This document shows positions 57,769 to 64,000 of a stretch of 64,000 bases of DNA, in pieces (position 1 is the stretch's first letter; each line of letters begins with the position of its first letter). The notes beneath the pieces are model-generated. The model did not search any database, was not told where the DNA came from, and saw only the letters and a list, made by a program, of their open reading frames with translations. The stretch is from GCA-002050365 sp964237235. GTDB taxonomy: Bacteria > Acidobacteriota > Blastocatellia > Pyrinomonadales > Pyrinomonadaceae. Position numbers and translations under genes: made by a program. The stretch spans positions 138,590 through 202,589 of the forward strand of contig CAXSGY010000005.1 of assembly GCA_964237235.1 (NCBI GenBank). The letters run 5' to 3'.

Positions 57769-58130
57769 ACAGTCTAAGGCAAATCGGCGTGGAAACATTT
57801 CCGCGCCTCGCTCAATTTAGAACCGTGCGCGCTCTGTTCGGCAATCAAACCGAAGTCTTTTCAGCCGTGCCGATTTACGATAATGCGCTCAAACATTTGG
57901 GCATTTTATCCGGCGATATTCTGATTGTAAAAGTCTGCAAAAACTTTAACGAAGCGAATCTGTATGTCTGGCGAACGCCGAGCGGTCAGATGGCAAGGTT
58001 CGGCGAGACGAGCTGCGCGGAGATTGTTTTGAGCAACGGGAGAAATCAGCGCGAAACTTTCTTTCGTTCGGAAGTCGAAATGCTCGGCGTGGTCGTCAGA
58101 GTCGAGCGTGATTTGAAGATCAGGCGGTAG
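57765..58130 (+). CDS. S24-like (LexA/UmuD fold) protein lacking the catalytic serine
   Basis: A 121-residue protein whose middle resembles the LexA/UmuD C-terminal domain: IYDNALKHLGILSGDILIV matches the D-S-M-x-x-x-G-I-x-x-GD-x-L-I-V box, but the Ser position is Asn. LYVWRTPSGQMARFGE and a final VEMLGVVVRVERDL strand pair fit the rest of the fold. It should therefore not cleave itself; a dimerisation or sensor role is inferred. No DNA-binding domain is present. ATGA overlap with the previous gene. Last gene of the operon, followed by a terminator. Confidence 0.65.
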   Translation: MNSLRQIGVETFPRLAQFRTVRALFGNQTEVFSAVPIYDNALKHLGILSGDILIVKVCKNFNEANLYVWRTPSGQMARFGETSCAEIVLSNGRNQRETFFRSEVEMLGVVVRVERDLKIRR

Positions 58131-58152
58131 GTTATATTCTGAATTATTTGAA

Positions 58153-58179
58153 AGCCGGGAACTAATAAAATTCCCGGCT
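58153..58179 (+). terminator. Terminator between the SWIM operon and the TonB receptor gene
   Basis: The stem AGCCGGGAA/TTCCCGGCT (58153-58161 with 58171-58179) has a 9-base loop, 22 bp after the last stop of the plus-strand operon and before the convergent receptor gene. Confidence 0.75.
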
Positions 58180-58224
58180 CTACCACTTTACACACTTTTT
58201 TATCAAACGACCTCTTGGCTGAAA

Positions 58225-61008
58225 TTAAAATTTCAATCTGAATCCAAATTGAATTTGTCTCGAGTCAAACGCGGCGGTTGCTCTTCCAAAAGTTGTCGCC
58301 GTAACCGTGTTGTTCGGCACTGAATAATTGGCGCGGTTGAACAAATTAAAGCCTTCGCCGAGCAATTCCAAATTAAAATGCTCGGTCAACCTGAAGTTAC
58401 GCGAAAGTCGTAAATCGAACGATGCGAAATCAAACCCTTTCCCCGTGTTGCGCCCAACGCCAAACGGACGGTCGTTAGTGTTGGAATCGTTGTTCAAATC
58501 GCTTCCGGCGAGAACGTTGAACGGCAGTTTTGAGGCGTAAGTATAAATATAGCTCGCCTGAAAACCGCCGAGTGCTTTGCGGGCAAATTCATTTTCAATC
58601 GTGTTCGGTGTATTAAAAGTGCCGCTTAACGTGAGCCGGTGGCGTTGGTCGTTGTCGGAAAGCCCGCGCTCGCCGCGCAAGTTAAAATTATCCTGCGGCG
58701 CGGAGAAAAAGAAATTGCCTGAATTGTCAATGGATTTGGAAAGCGTATAGGAAACGCGAGCCGTCGCCCAATTGCCCTGCCGCTTATTAAACGATGCGAC
58801 TAAACCGTTGTAATAAGAATCGCCCGAACCTTCATAGCGCGAGATATTGCCGAAATTAGCATCCGGGCGGCAGAGATTTGCATCTACGGCTGCCGTGCAG
58901 CGCGGCACATTAACGTTTCTTGAAAGAATGAGATGCAGACCGCGCAAATATAGATAACCGACTGAAACCGAAGCGTTGAACGGCAATTCTCTTTCGATTT
59001 GTAAGTTTGCCTGTTGGCTCGAATTATTTTCGATGTTCGGATCAATTCTGGTGATGCTTGGTTTAATCGTCAAAACTGACGGCTGCGCGGTTAAAACATT
59101 CGGAAAAACGGGTGCGCCCGGTGAAGTCCGAGAAAGAATGGCAACGATATATTTTGAGCCGTCGCGCTGCAAAGCGTTCGACGTGGCGCGCGTCGGGATG
59201 CGGTCATAATATAGTCCGAAGCTGCCGCGAAAGACGGTTTTTTCGTCGGGCGAATAAGCGAAACCGAAACGCGGAGCAATGTTATTTTTGTCGGTTTCTA
59301 TCGGGTCTGGTAAAAACTGCAAATCATAACGAACGCCAAAATTCAAAGTTAAATCCGTGCGCGGTTTCCATTCGTCCTGCGCGAAAATGCCGAAGTTCGG
59401 ATTACTTTGCCGTTGCGACGGCGCGCCGAAAGCCTGTTGAAACTGGCTGTAATTTCCCGAAAGGAAGTTTGCCAGATTCGTGAACGTATAAACGCCCTGA
59501 ATCGCGCCGGGAAAACCGATGTTCAAATCATTGTAAAGAAACTCCGCGCCGAATTTTAAGCTGTGTTTTTCAAAAGATGTGCTGAAACTATCGGTTAATT
59601 GATAAAGGTCAATATCGCGTTCGGTGGGTGAACTGGTCGCCGTCCCGACGCTCGCCACGCCGTTGATATTGACGGCTGCGCCGATCTGATCAATCGCCGG
59701 TGCGGAAAGATGGCTGCGGCGAAACTGAAATCTTGCTTCATTGAGTGATCGTGCGCCGATGGTTGTAATATTCTGCGTATTGATGGTGTGATCTTTATTA
59801 TCAAGATTCGTTCCGCGACTCGTGGCATTCAATCCGCCGACTGTTCGCGCATTAACTGCGCTGATGTCATAAAAATTATAAGTCGCCGTGAACGCATTTT
59901 TAGAATTGATTTGATGGTCAACGCGCCCAAAGAAATTCGTCGTGTCGTAACCACCGGGAACAAGTCCGGTGCCGATTAAAGAACCGCGATAGCCGACCGC
60001 CGTAAGCCGATTGTTGATTGCCGTGACGTTAGCGGGTGAAATGGTAATGACGTTTGAATCATTGCGGCGCGTCTGCTCGAAATTCCCGAAAAAGAATGTG
60101 CGGTTTTTGATAACGGGTGCGCCAAAACTCGCGCCGTATTGCGTCTGCGTGAGCGGGTCTTTGGTGGGGGCGAGCGGATTTCTCGCATCGAATAGTTGGT
60201 TGCGCAAAAAACCGTAAATCTTGCCGCGAATATTATTTGTTCCCGATTGGGTGATGATATTTACAAAACCGCTCGAAGCTCGCCCGAACTCGGCAACCGC
60301 GCCGTTGGTGACGACCTGAAACTCACGAATAACTTCCTGGCTGTAAAAAGTCCCCGCCAATTCGACCGAATCATCGTTCGCGCTTGAGCCGTCTACGATA
60401 AAACTATTGGCTAAATTCCTCTGCCCGCCAACGGAAATGCCCGTTCCCGGCACGGCGGAAGTTTCCGCAAATCTTTGAACGCTGCCCGTGTTAGTGCGCG
60501 AGACTCCCGGGAGCAGCAATGCCAAATCGAGAAAGTTTCTGCCGTTCAAAGGCAGATTCTCGACATCTCTCGGCAAAACGGTTTCGGCGATCTGCGTGCG
60601 GTTCGTTTCGATGACCGGAGCGTTCTGCGTCACTTCGACTTCCGCGGAAACAGCTTTGATTTTTAATTCAATCTTAATTTCCAAAGCCTGTCCGATTGTC
60701 GCCGTCAATCTCTGCTTTGCCGGAACGAATCCGCTCGCTTCCGTTTTGACTTCGTAATTGCCGACCGGCAGATAAGCAAAGCGAAAACGTCCTTCCGCGT
60801 CCGTTTGCGCCATCTGTGTTTGATTTGTTTCAAGGTTGGTCGCCGAAACCCGCGCTCCGCCGACGAATGAATTGTTTTGGTCGGCGACCGTTCCGCTCAA
60901 TCCCGCGCCGGAGACGTTTTGCTGCGCGTTCGTCCTTCCGGTTGTTAGCAGCAAAAATATAAAAATGCCGAAAGCCGCGAAAGGCGTTCGTTTAGCAATG
61001 TGAATCAT
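58225..61008 (-). CDS. TonB-dependent outer-membrane receptor, Oar/CarA-like (second)
   Basis: A 927-residue receptor with signal peptide (FAAFGIFIFLLLTTGRTNAQ), a carboxypeptidase regulatory-like domain (GLSGTVADQNNSFVGGARVS), a plug (LPLNGRNFLDLALLLPGVSR, NSFIVDGSSANDDS, AEFGRASSGFVNIIT) and a barrel ending RQIQFGFRLKF with the terminal Phe. It is of the same kind as the receptor at 7807 but shorter by about 240 residues. It probably follows the secreted-protein gene at 61104-61712, whose stop lies 95 bp upstream on the same strand. Confidence 0.9.
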   Translation of the reverse strand: MIHIAKRTPFAAFGIFIFLLLTTGRTNAQQNVSGAGLSGTVADQNNSFVGGARVSATNLETNQTQMAQTDAEGRFRFAYLPVGNYEVKTEASGFVPAKQRLTATIGQALEIKIELKIKAVSAEVEVTQNAPVIETNRTQIAETVLPRDVENLPLNGRNFLDLALLLPGVSRTNTGSVQRFAETSAVPGTGISVGGQRNLANSFIVDGSSANDDSVELAGTFYSQEVIREFQVVTNGAVAEFGRASSGFVNIITQSGTNNIRGKIYGFLRNQLFDARNPLAPTKDPLTQTQYGASFGAPVIKNRTFFFGNFEQTRRNDSNVITISPANVTAINNRLTAVGYRGSLIGTGLVPGGYDTTNFFGRVDHQINSKNAFTATYNFYDISAVNARTVGGLNATSRGTNLDNKDHTINTQNITTIGARSLNEARFQFRRSHLSAPAIDQIGAAVNINGVASVGTATSSPTERDIDLYQLTDSFSTSFEKHSLKFGAEFLYNDLNIGFPGAIQGVYTFTNLANFLSGNYSQFQQAFGAPSQRQSNPNFGIFAQDEWKPRTDLTLNFGVRYDLQFLPDPIETDKNNIAPRFGFAYSPDEKTVFRGSFGLYYDRIPTRATSNALQRDGSKYIVAILSRTSPGAPVFPNVLTAQPSVLTIKPSITRIDPNIENNSSQQANLQIERELPFNASVSVGYLYLRGLHLILSRNVNVPRCTAAVDANLCRPDANFGNISRYEGSGDSYYNGLVASFNKRQGNWATARVSYTLSKSIDNSGNFFFSAPQDNFNLRGERGLSDNDQRHRLTLSGTFNTPNTIENEFARKALGGFQASYIYTYASKLPFNVLAGSDLNNDSNTNDRPFGVGRNTGKGFDFASFDLRLSRNFRLTEHFNLELLGEGFNLFNRANYSVPNNTVTATTFGRATAAFDSRQIQFGFRLKF

Positions 61009-61103
61009 AAATCTCCCTCTAAATTATCCGTTGAATGAAAATAAAATACTCTCGCCGAACTGAAAGTTGCAGCGATGAATATATTGAATTTTTATCGGTT
61101 GTG

Positions 61104-61712
61104 TTAGAGCGAGAAAGCGGGCGGAGCGCGCGGCTGGATGCGGCGCGAGATTTTCTCCAAATCACGGAGCGCGTTCGTTTGAGACGAAGCGGCGATTTGA
61201 ACGGTCGGCGGACGCGCCCCCTGCGGCAAAGTGAAAATTTGCGTCTGCGCTTTGTCGAAATTCGTCTGAAAATTGTTTCCGGTGCTTTGGCGTTCGGCGT
61301 TCGATTTTGCTATTCCGTTCTCCGGCGCGTTCTCCGGCGCGACGATGAGAGCGAAAGCCTGTTTTCCTTTTTCGAGGTAATCGAAGAAAAGTTTTTCCGC
61401 GGTTGCGGAGTTCGGAATAAACTTCAGTAGCGGAACTTTGCGCGCGACCTCGAAAAAGAATTGCGCTTTCTGGCGATCCGATGCGCAGATGTCGGCGAGC
61501 GGCTCCTTGATTTTAACGGGCGGCTTCGGAACGTATTTATTAATCCACGTTTTTCGTAGCGGGCAGAAAACCAAATCCGCAGATTTTAGGGATAGTTGTC
61601 CGTGAACCGGAAGCAAACCGAGCGCGAGACAGAAAAACATCGACCAGGCGAAAATTCGCGCTATAAATCCGCGCTTTAAGATTAAATTTTCATTTGTTCG
61701 AGCGGCTAACAT
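61104..61712 (-). CDS. Secreted protein of unknown function
   Basis: The family is not recognised. From the ATG at 61712 the 202-residue product has a signal peptide (RIFAWSMFFCLALGLLPVHGQ) and a domain with paired Cys (LVFCPLRKTWIN, LADICASDRQKAQFFFEVA). The C-terminal third is Pro/Gln/Thr-rich and low-complexity. The open frame extends 30 codons further, but the signal peptide sits best with 61712. It may be cotranscribed with the TonB receptor downstream. Confidence 0.65.
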   Translation of the reverse strand: MLAARTNENLILKRGFIARIFAWSMFFCLALGLLPVHGQLSLKSADLVFCPLRKTWINKYVPKPPVKIKEPLADICASDRQKAQFFFEVARKVPLLKFIPNSATAEKLFFDYLEKGKQAFALIVAPENAPENGIAKSNAERQSTGNNFQTNFDKAQTQIFTLPQGARPPTVQIAASSQTNALRDLEKISRRIQPRAPPAFSL

Positions 61713-61810
61713 TTTGCTTAACAGAACGCTATCATAAATCTTCCAACAACGGAAAGCGGAAAGAAAAAAGCGCAAGAAAAATTTCGCTTCTACAGGCAAC
61801 AATGAAAAAG

Positions 61811-61834
61811 AAGGCGAGTGAAATATCTCGCCTT
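61811..61834. terminator. Short hairpin upstream of the secreted-protein gene
   Basis: The stem AAGGCGAG/CTCGCCTT has an 8-base loop, with A and T runs on both sides so that it could terminate either strand. No gene ends next to it in the window. Confidence 0.5.
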
Positions 61835-62067
61835 TTTATTTTGTAGAATCTTTCTGCTATTCTGGGCGAACGAAAATTCTATTCCCGAAACCAATTTGAA
61901 AGATTTTAAGAAGCCGGAAATGGGCAGACCGAAGAAAGATAATTCTCGGTAAATTTTTAGGCGGAATTATCACATAAGCTGGCAAATCAAATACTTGATT
62001 GACTTTTGAGTAAAAAAAGCCTTATAAAAGTTCGGTATAAGAAAATTGTAATTCAGTAGAATACAAA
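61835..62067. other. Intergenic region before the second cassette cluster
   Basis: No gene is supported. A short frame ending at 61952 contains FKKPEMGRPKKDN, possibly the tail of a lost helix-turn-helix gene like the one at 55680. The region ends at the GTTAGCC cassette boundary. Confidence 0.45.
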
Positions 62068-62074
62068 GTTAGCC
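62062..62074 (+). other. attI-like or cassette-start core (ACAAAGTTAGCC)
   Basis: TACAAAGTTAGCC contains the crossover core GTTAGCC (62068-62074), exactly complementary to GGCTAAC of the next attC-like site at 62794. The flank resembles the end of the class 1 attI site (ACAAAGTTAGGC) in all but one base. No integrase gene is near. Confidence 0.6.
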
Positions 62075-62126
62075 CGCTTCTTTCATTAAGTCGTCGTGCT
62101 ATCATTGTTTAGTTTGGAAAATCCTT

Positions 62127-62756
62127 ATGATTTACAAAATTTTGAAGACCTTTTCCGTGTTTGTGTTATTAGTGATCTGCTATTGCGGCGTGATACTTGC
62201 ACAAAACAAACCGACGCAAATTCCGAAAGAAGTCAGCGATGTGACTGGAACTTATACGGGTTCTTGGACGAGTTATGCGTTAGACGCTAATGGGCAAGTT
62301 GTCAAACAAGCGGCTTGGACGGATACGATGAAAGCCGAAAATCCGGTTGTCGAAAAAAACCGTGCCTTTGTGACAACAACAGACGAAATGACTTTTGAGG
62401 GCGGGCGCATTCCGCCGATCAAAGTGCCGGGACGCGAAGGGTATACTTTAAACACGGACGGCAGTCTGAACGAGTATTTTATTGAAACTTACGGGCAGAC
62501 CTTCAAAATGCAGAAGTTGAGTGATAATGTTTGGGCTTACACCGTTTCTGCGACACCGCAGGAGTTGGCAAGGCTCGGCGCAGGGAACGCTGTTTCAGCG
62601 CAGCACGTTCTGGTGAAAGTCATTACCTTTGAACAGGGAGTTGAAACGCATAACATTTCACGTTTAACGACGGTGCGCTGGAAAGATGCGAGCGGCAGGG
62701 AACACACGACACAATTTGTCAGCCTACAAGGTCAACACAAACGTCAACGCACTTAA
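62127..62756 (+). CDS. Secreted cassette gene product of unknown function
   Basis: The family is not recognised. A 209-residue protein with a signal peptide (FVLLVICYCGVILAQ) and a beta-rich domain: SDVTGTYTGSWTSYALDANG, MKAENPVVEKNRAFVTTTDE, MTFEGGRIPPIKVPGREGYT and VWAYTVSATPQELARL. It reads like a small lipocalin-style or sensing domain, though this is a guess. It is the only gene between the GTTAGCC core at 62068 and the attC-like site at 62794, as for a one-gene cassette. Confidence 0.72.
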   Translation: MIYKILKTFSVFVLLVICYCGVILAQNKPTQIPKEVSDVTGTYTGSWTSYALDANGQVVKQAAWTDTMKAENPVVEKNRAFVTTTDEMTFEGGRIPPIKVPGREGYTLNTDGSLNEYFIETYGQTFKMQKLSDNVWAYTVSATPQELARLGAGNAVSAQHVLVKVITFEQGVETHNISRLTTVRWKDASGREHTTQFVSLQGQHKRQRT

Positions 62757-62793
62757 AGAACACTGAAAACAAAGTCTCGCTATATCGCGTGGG

Positions 62794-62907
62794 GGCTAAC
62801 AAATCAATGGACGTGAGGGCGAAACAGCGACTTTGTTTGGAAACTTGCGTGGTTACTCTCGGCGGGCTTGGTGGCGGTTTCGCCCCACGTCATCTCAAAC
62901 GTTGGGT
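62794..62907 (+). other. attC-like recombination site 5
   Basis: It opens GGCTAAC (62794-62800) and closes TCTCAAACGTTGGGT, with R-prime GTTGGGT at 62901-62907. The arms ACGTGAGGGCGAAAC and GTTTCGCCCCACGT pair with one unpaired A. Length is 114 bp, identical to site 1, and the ends match site 1 closely. Confidence 0.82.
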
Positions 62908-63008
62908 GGCTTCTTATGGGAACAAATGCTGTTTCAAAGATGCAACACTGTCTTGTATTCGCAAATGCCCTGTGATATTGTCTTTCATCAACAGAGAGGA
63001 ATTTTACT

Positions 63009-63419
63009 ATGCTTGACCACATCAATATCCGCGTTGCTGATTACGAACGCAGCAAGAAGTTTTACGAAGCGGCGTTGGCACCTTTGGGCTACAGGCTCGC
63101 AATGGAAGTCGCTTCCGGCGCGGGATTCAGTAAAGAGTTCATTCCTGACTTCTGGGTTAAACAGGGTGCGCCCATCAGCTTCGGCGTAGAGGCGGAATCC
63201 ACGGAAATGTCGGGCTGTGGCGGAACTGCCGTCCACGTCGCGTTTGCAAGTGATGACCGCAACACGGTTGACGCTTTCTATCAAGCGGCTTTAGCCGCCG
63301 GTGCGCGAGACAACGGCGCACCGGGATTGCGTCCCAATCATCATCCGAACTATTACGGCGCGTTCGTTCTCGACCCAGACGGATATAACATCGAAGCGGT
63401 TTGCCACAAAGCCGAGTAA
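63009..63419 (+). CDS. VOC/glyoxalase-superfamily protein
   Basis: A 136-residue protein of the vicinal-oxygen-chelate superfamily: MLDHINIRVADYERSKKFYEAALAPLGY at the start, HVAFASDDRNTVDAFYQAAL in the middle, and YYGAFVLDPDGYNIEAVCH with the metal-site Glu at the end. Such cassette proteins include glyoxalase-like and drug-binding members; the substrate is unknown. AGAGAGG precedes the ATG. It is the passenger of the second cassette of this cluster. Confidence 0.9.
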   Translation: MLDHINIRVADYERSKKFYEAALAPLGYRLAMEVASGAGFSKEFIPDFWVKQGAPISFGVEAESTEMSGCGGTAVHVAFASDDRNTVDAFYQAALAAGARDNGAPGLRPNHHPNYYGAFVLDPDGYNIEAVCHKAE

Positions 63420-63457
63420 TTGAGAGCCGCAAACGATTGTCGCATTTCTGCGAAGCC

Positions 63458-63500
63458 GCCCAACAAATCAATGGGGGCGAGGGCAAAACGGCTTTCACTT
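63458..63500 (+). other. attC-like site 6, left half only
   Basis: GCCCAACAAATCAATGGGGG (63458 on) with the following GAGGGCAAAACGG is the left half of an attC-like site. GCCCAAC pairs with the cassette start GTTGGGT (one G-T wobble). No right half follows, so the site is truncated. Confidence 0.6.
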
Positions 63501-63633
63501 TTTCAAATCTTTCTGCTATTTTATCCCTATGAAAACCCTATTCACCTTCACGCCTATTTTCGCCTTTGTGTTTAATTCCGACGGATAAATTTCTTTACTC
63601 TCTCAAAATTTAAATCGTAGAATAACCGGCATT

Positions 63634-63831
63634 ATGAATCGAAAAGTCGTTCCCGCATTAATCTTTATCTTTTTCGTTTTAGGCGTTCTCGGTTTTTACC
63701 GTTATTCTTCCGAAGCGCGAATGGTTGATGCCGTCGGATTGTTCGCCAGCGGAGTCTGTTGTGGCGCGGCTCTAATCGGTTTGGTTTTCGCTTTCAGGGG
63801 AAATCTCAATTCTCCGAAGATTGAGAAATAA
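63634..63831 (+). CDS. Small two-helix membrane protein, unknown
   Basis: A 65-residue protein with two transmembrane helices (VVPALIFIFFVLGVLGFY and SGVCCGAALIGLVFAF) and a short hydrophilic tail. No family is recognised. No strong ribosome site is seen. It ends just before a hairpin terminator. Confidence 0.55.
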   Translation: MNRKVVPALIFIFFVLGVLGFYRYSSEARMVDAVGLFASGVCCGAALIGLVFAFRGNLNSPKIEK

Positions 63832-63852
63832 GTTTTGATTTGCAAGAATTCA

Positions 63853-63887
63853 AAGAGGCTTCGATATTTGAAATATCGAAGCCTCTT
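63853..63887 (+). terminator. Terminator after the small membrane protein gene
   Basis: The stem AAGAGGCTTCGATATTT with its perfect complement (63853-63869 and 63871-63887) has a one-base loop and is followed by CTT-rich sequence. Confidence 0.75.
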
Positions 63888-63945
63888 CTTATGCTCAGAA
63901 GTATCCTTTCAATTATCCTAGGCGTTTTGATTCCGGTCGTTTATG

Positions 63946-64000
63946 TGACCTCCCCCCAAAGAATCGGACAATTCTAAAGTAGAGTTTTCCGGGCAATTAT
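63946..64000. mobile_element. Probable IS3-family end entering at the window edge
   Basis: TGACCTCCCCCCAAAGAATC at 63946 begins with the TG and C-run typical of IS3-family ends and is followed by GGACAATTCTAAAGTAGA. It interrupts a short hydrophobic frame (MLRSILSIILGVLIPVVY from 63892). The transposase would lie beyond the window. Confidence 0.5.

Overview
The window looks like a chromosomal segment of a Gram-negative acidobacterium, most likely Blastocatellia (Pyrinomonadaceae-like). The grounds are two very large Oar/CarA-type TonB-dependent receptors, zinc-ribbon proteins with Asn-rich and Pro-Thr linkers, an HspR-controlled dnaK locus and many repeat-built intergenic hairpins. This placement is inferred from gene content only. 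No tRNA, rRNA or CRISPR array was seen.

Layout. 1-17.5 kb is core: the end of sucA, an smc operon, a DUF4388 protein, a TonB receptor, then hspR, dnaJ, a toxin-antitoxin pair and dnaK on the minus strand, pgsA and a metallophosphoesterase. 17.9-20.2 kb is a small integron-type cassette cluster with attC-like sites and no integrase (CALIN-like), carrying a secreted protein, a broken PIN toxin with a small partner, and a MazEF pair. 20.6-30.9 kb is core again: a LytS-type kinase, truA, a ferredoxin, superoxide dismutase, a sulfur-transfer cluster (carrier-E1-rhodanese fusion, JAMM protease, Cys/Met-type PLP enzyme), an S26 protease and lipA.

31.2-40.7 kb is an AT-richer island of tandem gene pairs. 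One partner has a lysozyme-like WTE motif plus LysM; the other is an exported, mostly lipoprotein-like protein, usually resembling DUF1176. The 5' ends of the first partner are repeated at DNA level, and several copies are truncated, frameshifted or nonsense-bearing. The layout resembles a polymorphic effector array with orphan modules and dedicated inhibitors; that function is inference. A truncated GNAT gene lies left of the island and an intact relative lies right.

40.7-51.2 kb is core: GNAT, a TonB-like protein, aminotransferase, CrtI-type oxidoreductase, alcohol dehydrogenase, HtrA protease and aldehyde dehydrogenase. 51.3-58.1 kb is accessory: gene remnants, a Trp-rich repeat protein, a reverse-strand attC-like site with a truncated PIN gene, an IS3 remnant, and two divergent operons around an operator-like palindrome, one encoding a SWIM zinc-finger protein and an S24-like protein without the catalytic serine. 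58.2-61.7 kb holds a second TonB receptor and a secreted protein. 62.07-63.5 kb is a second cassette cluster, and an IS3-type end enters at the right edge.

Two themes recur. Intergenic hairpins are built from short tandem words, mostly 7 bp, arranged as inverted arms; one such repeat lies in frame inside the smc hinge. attC-like cassettes occur at three separate places within 64 kb.
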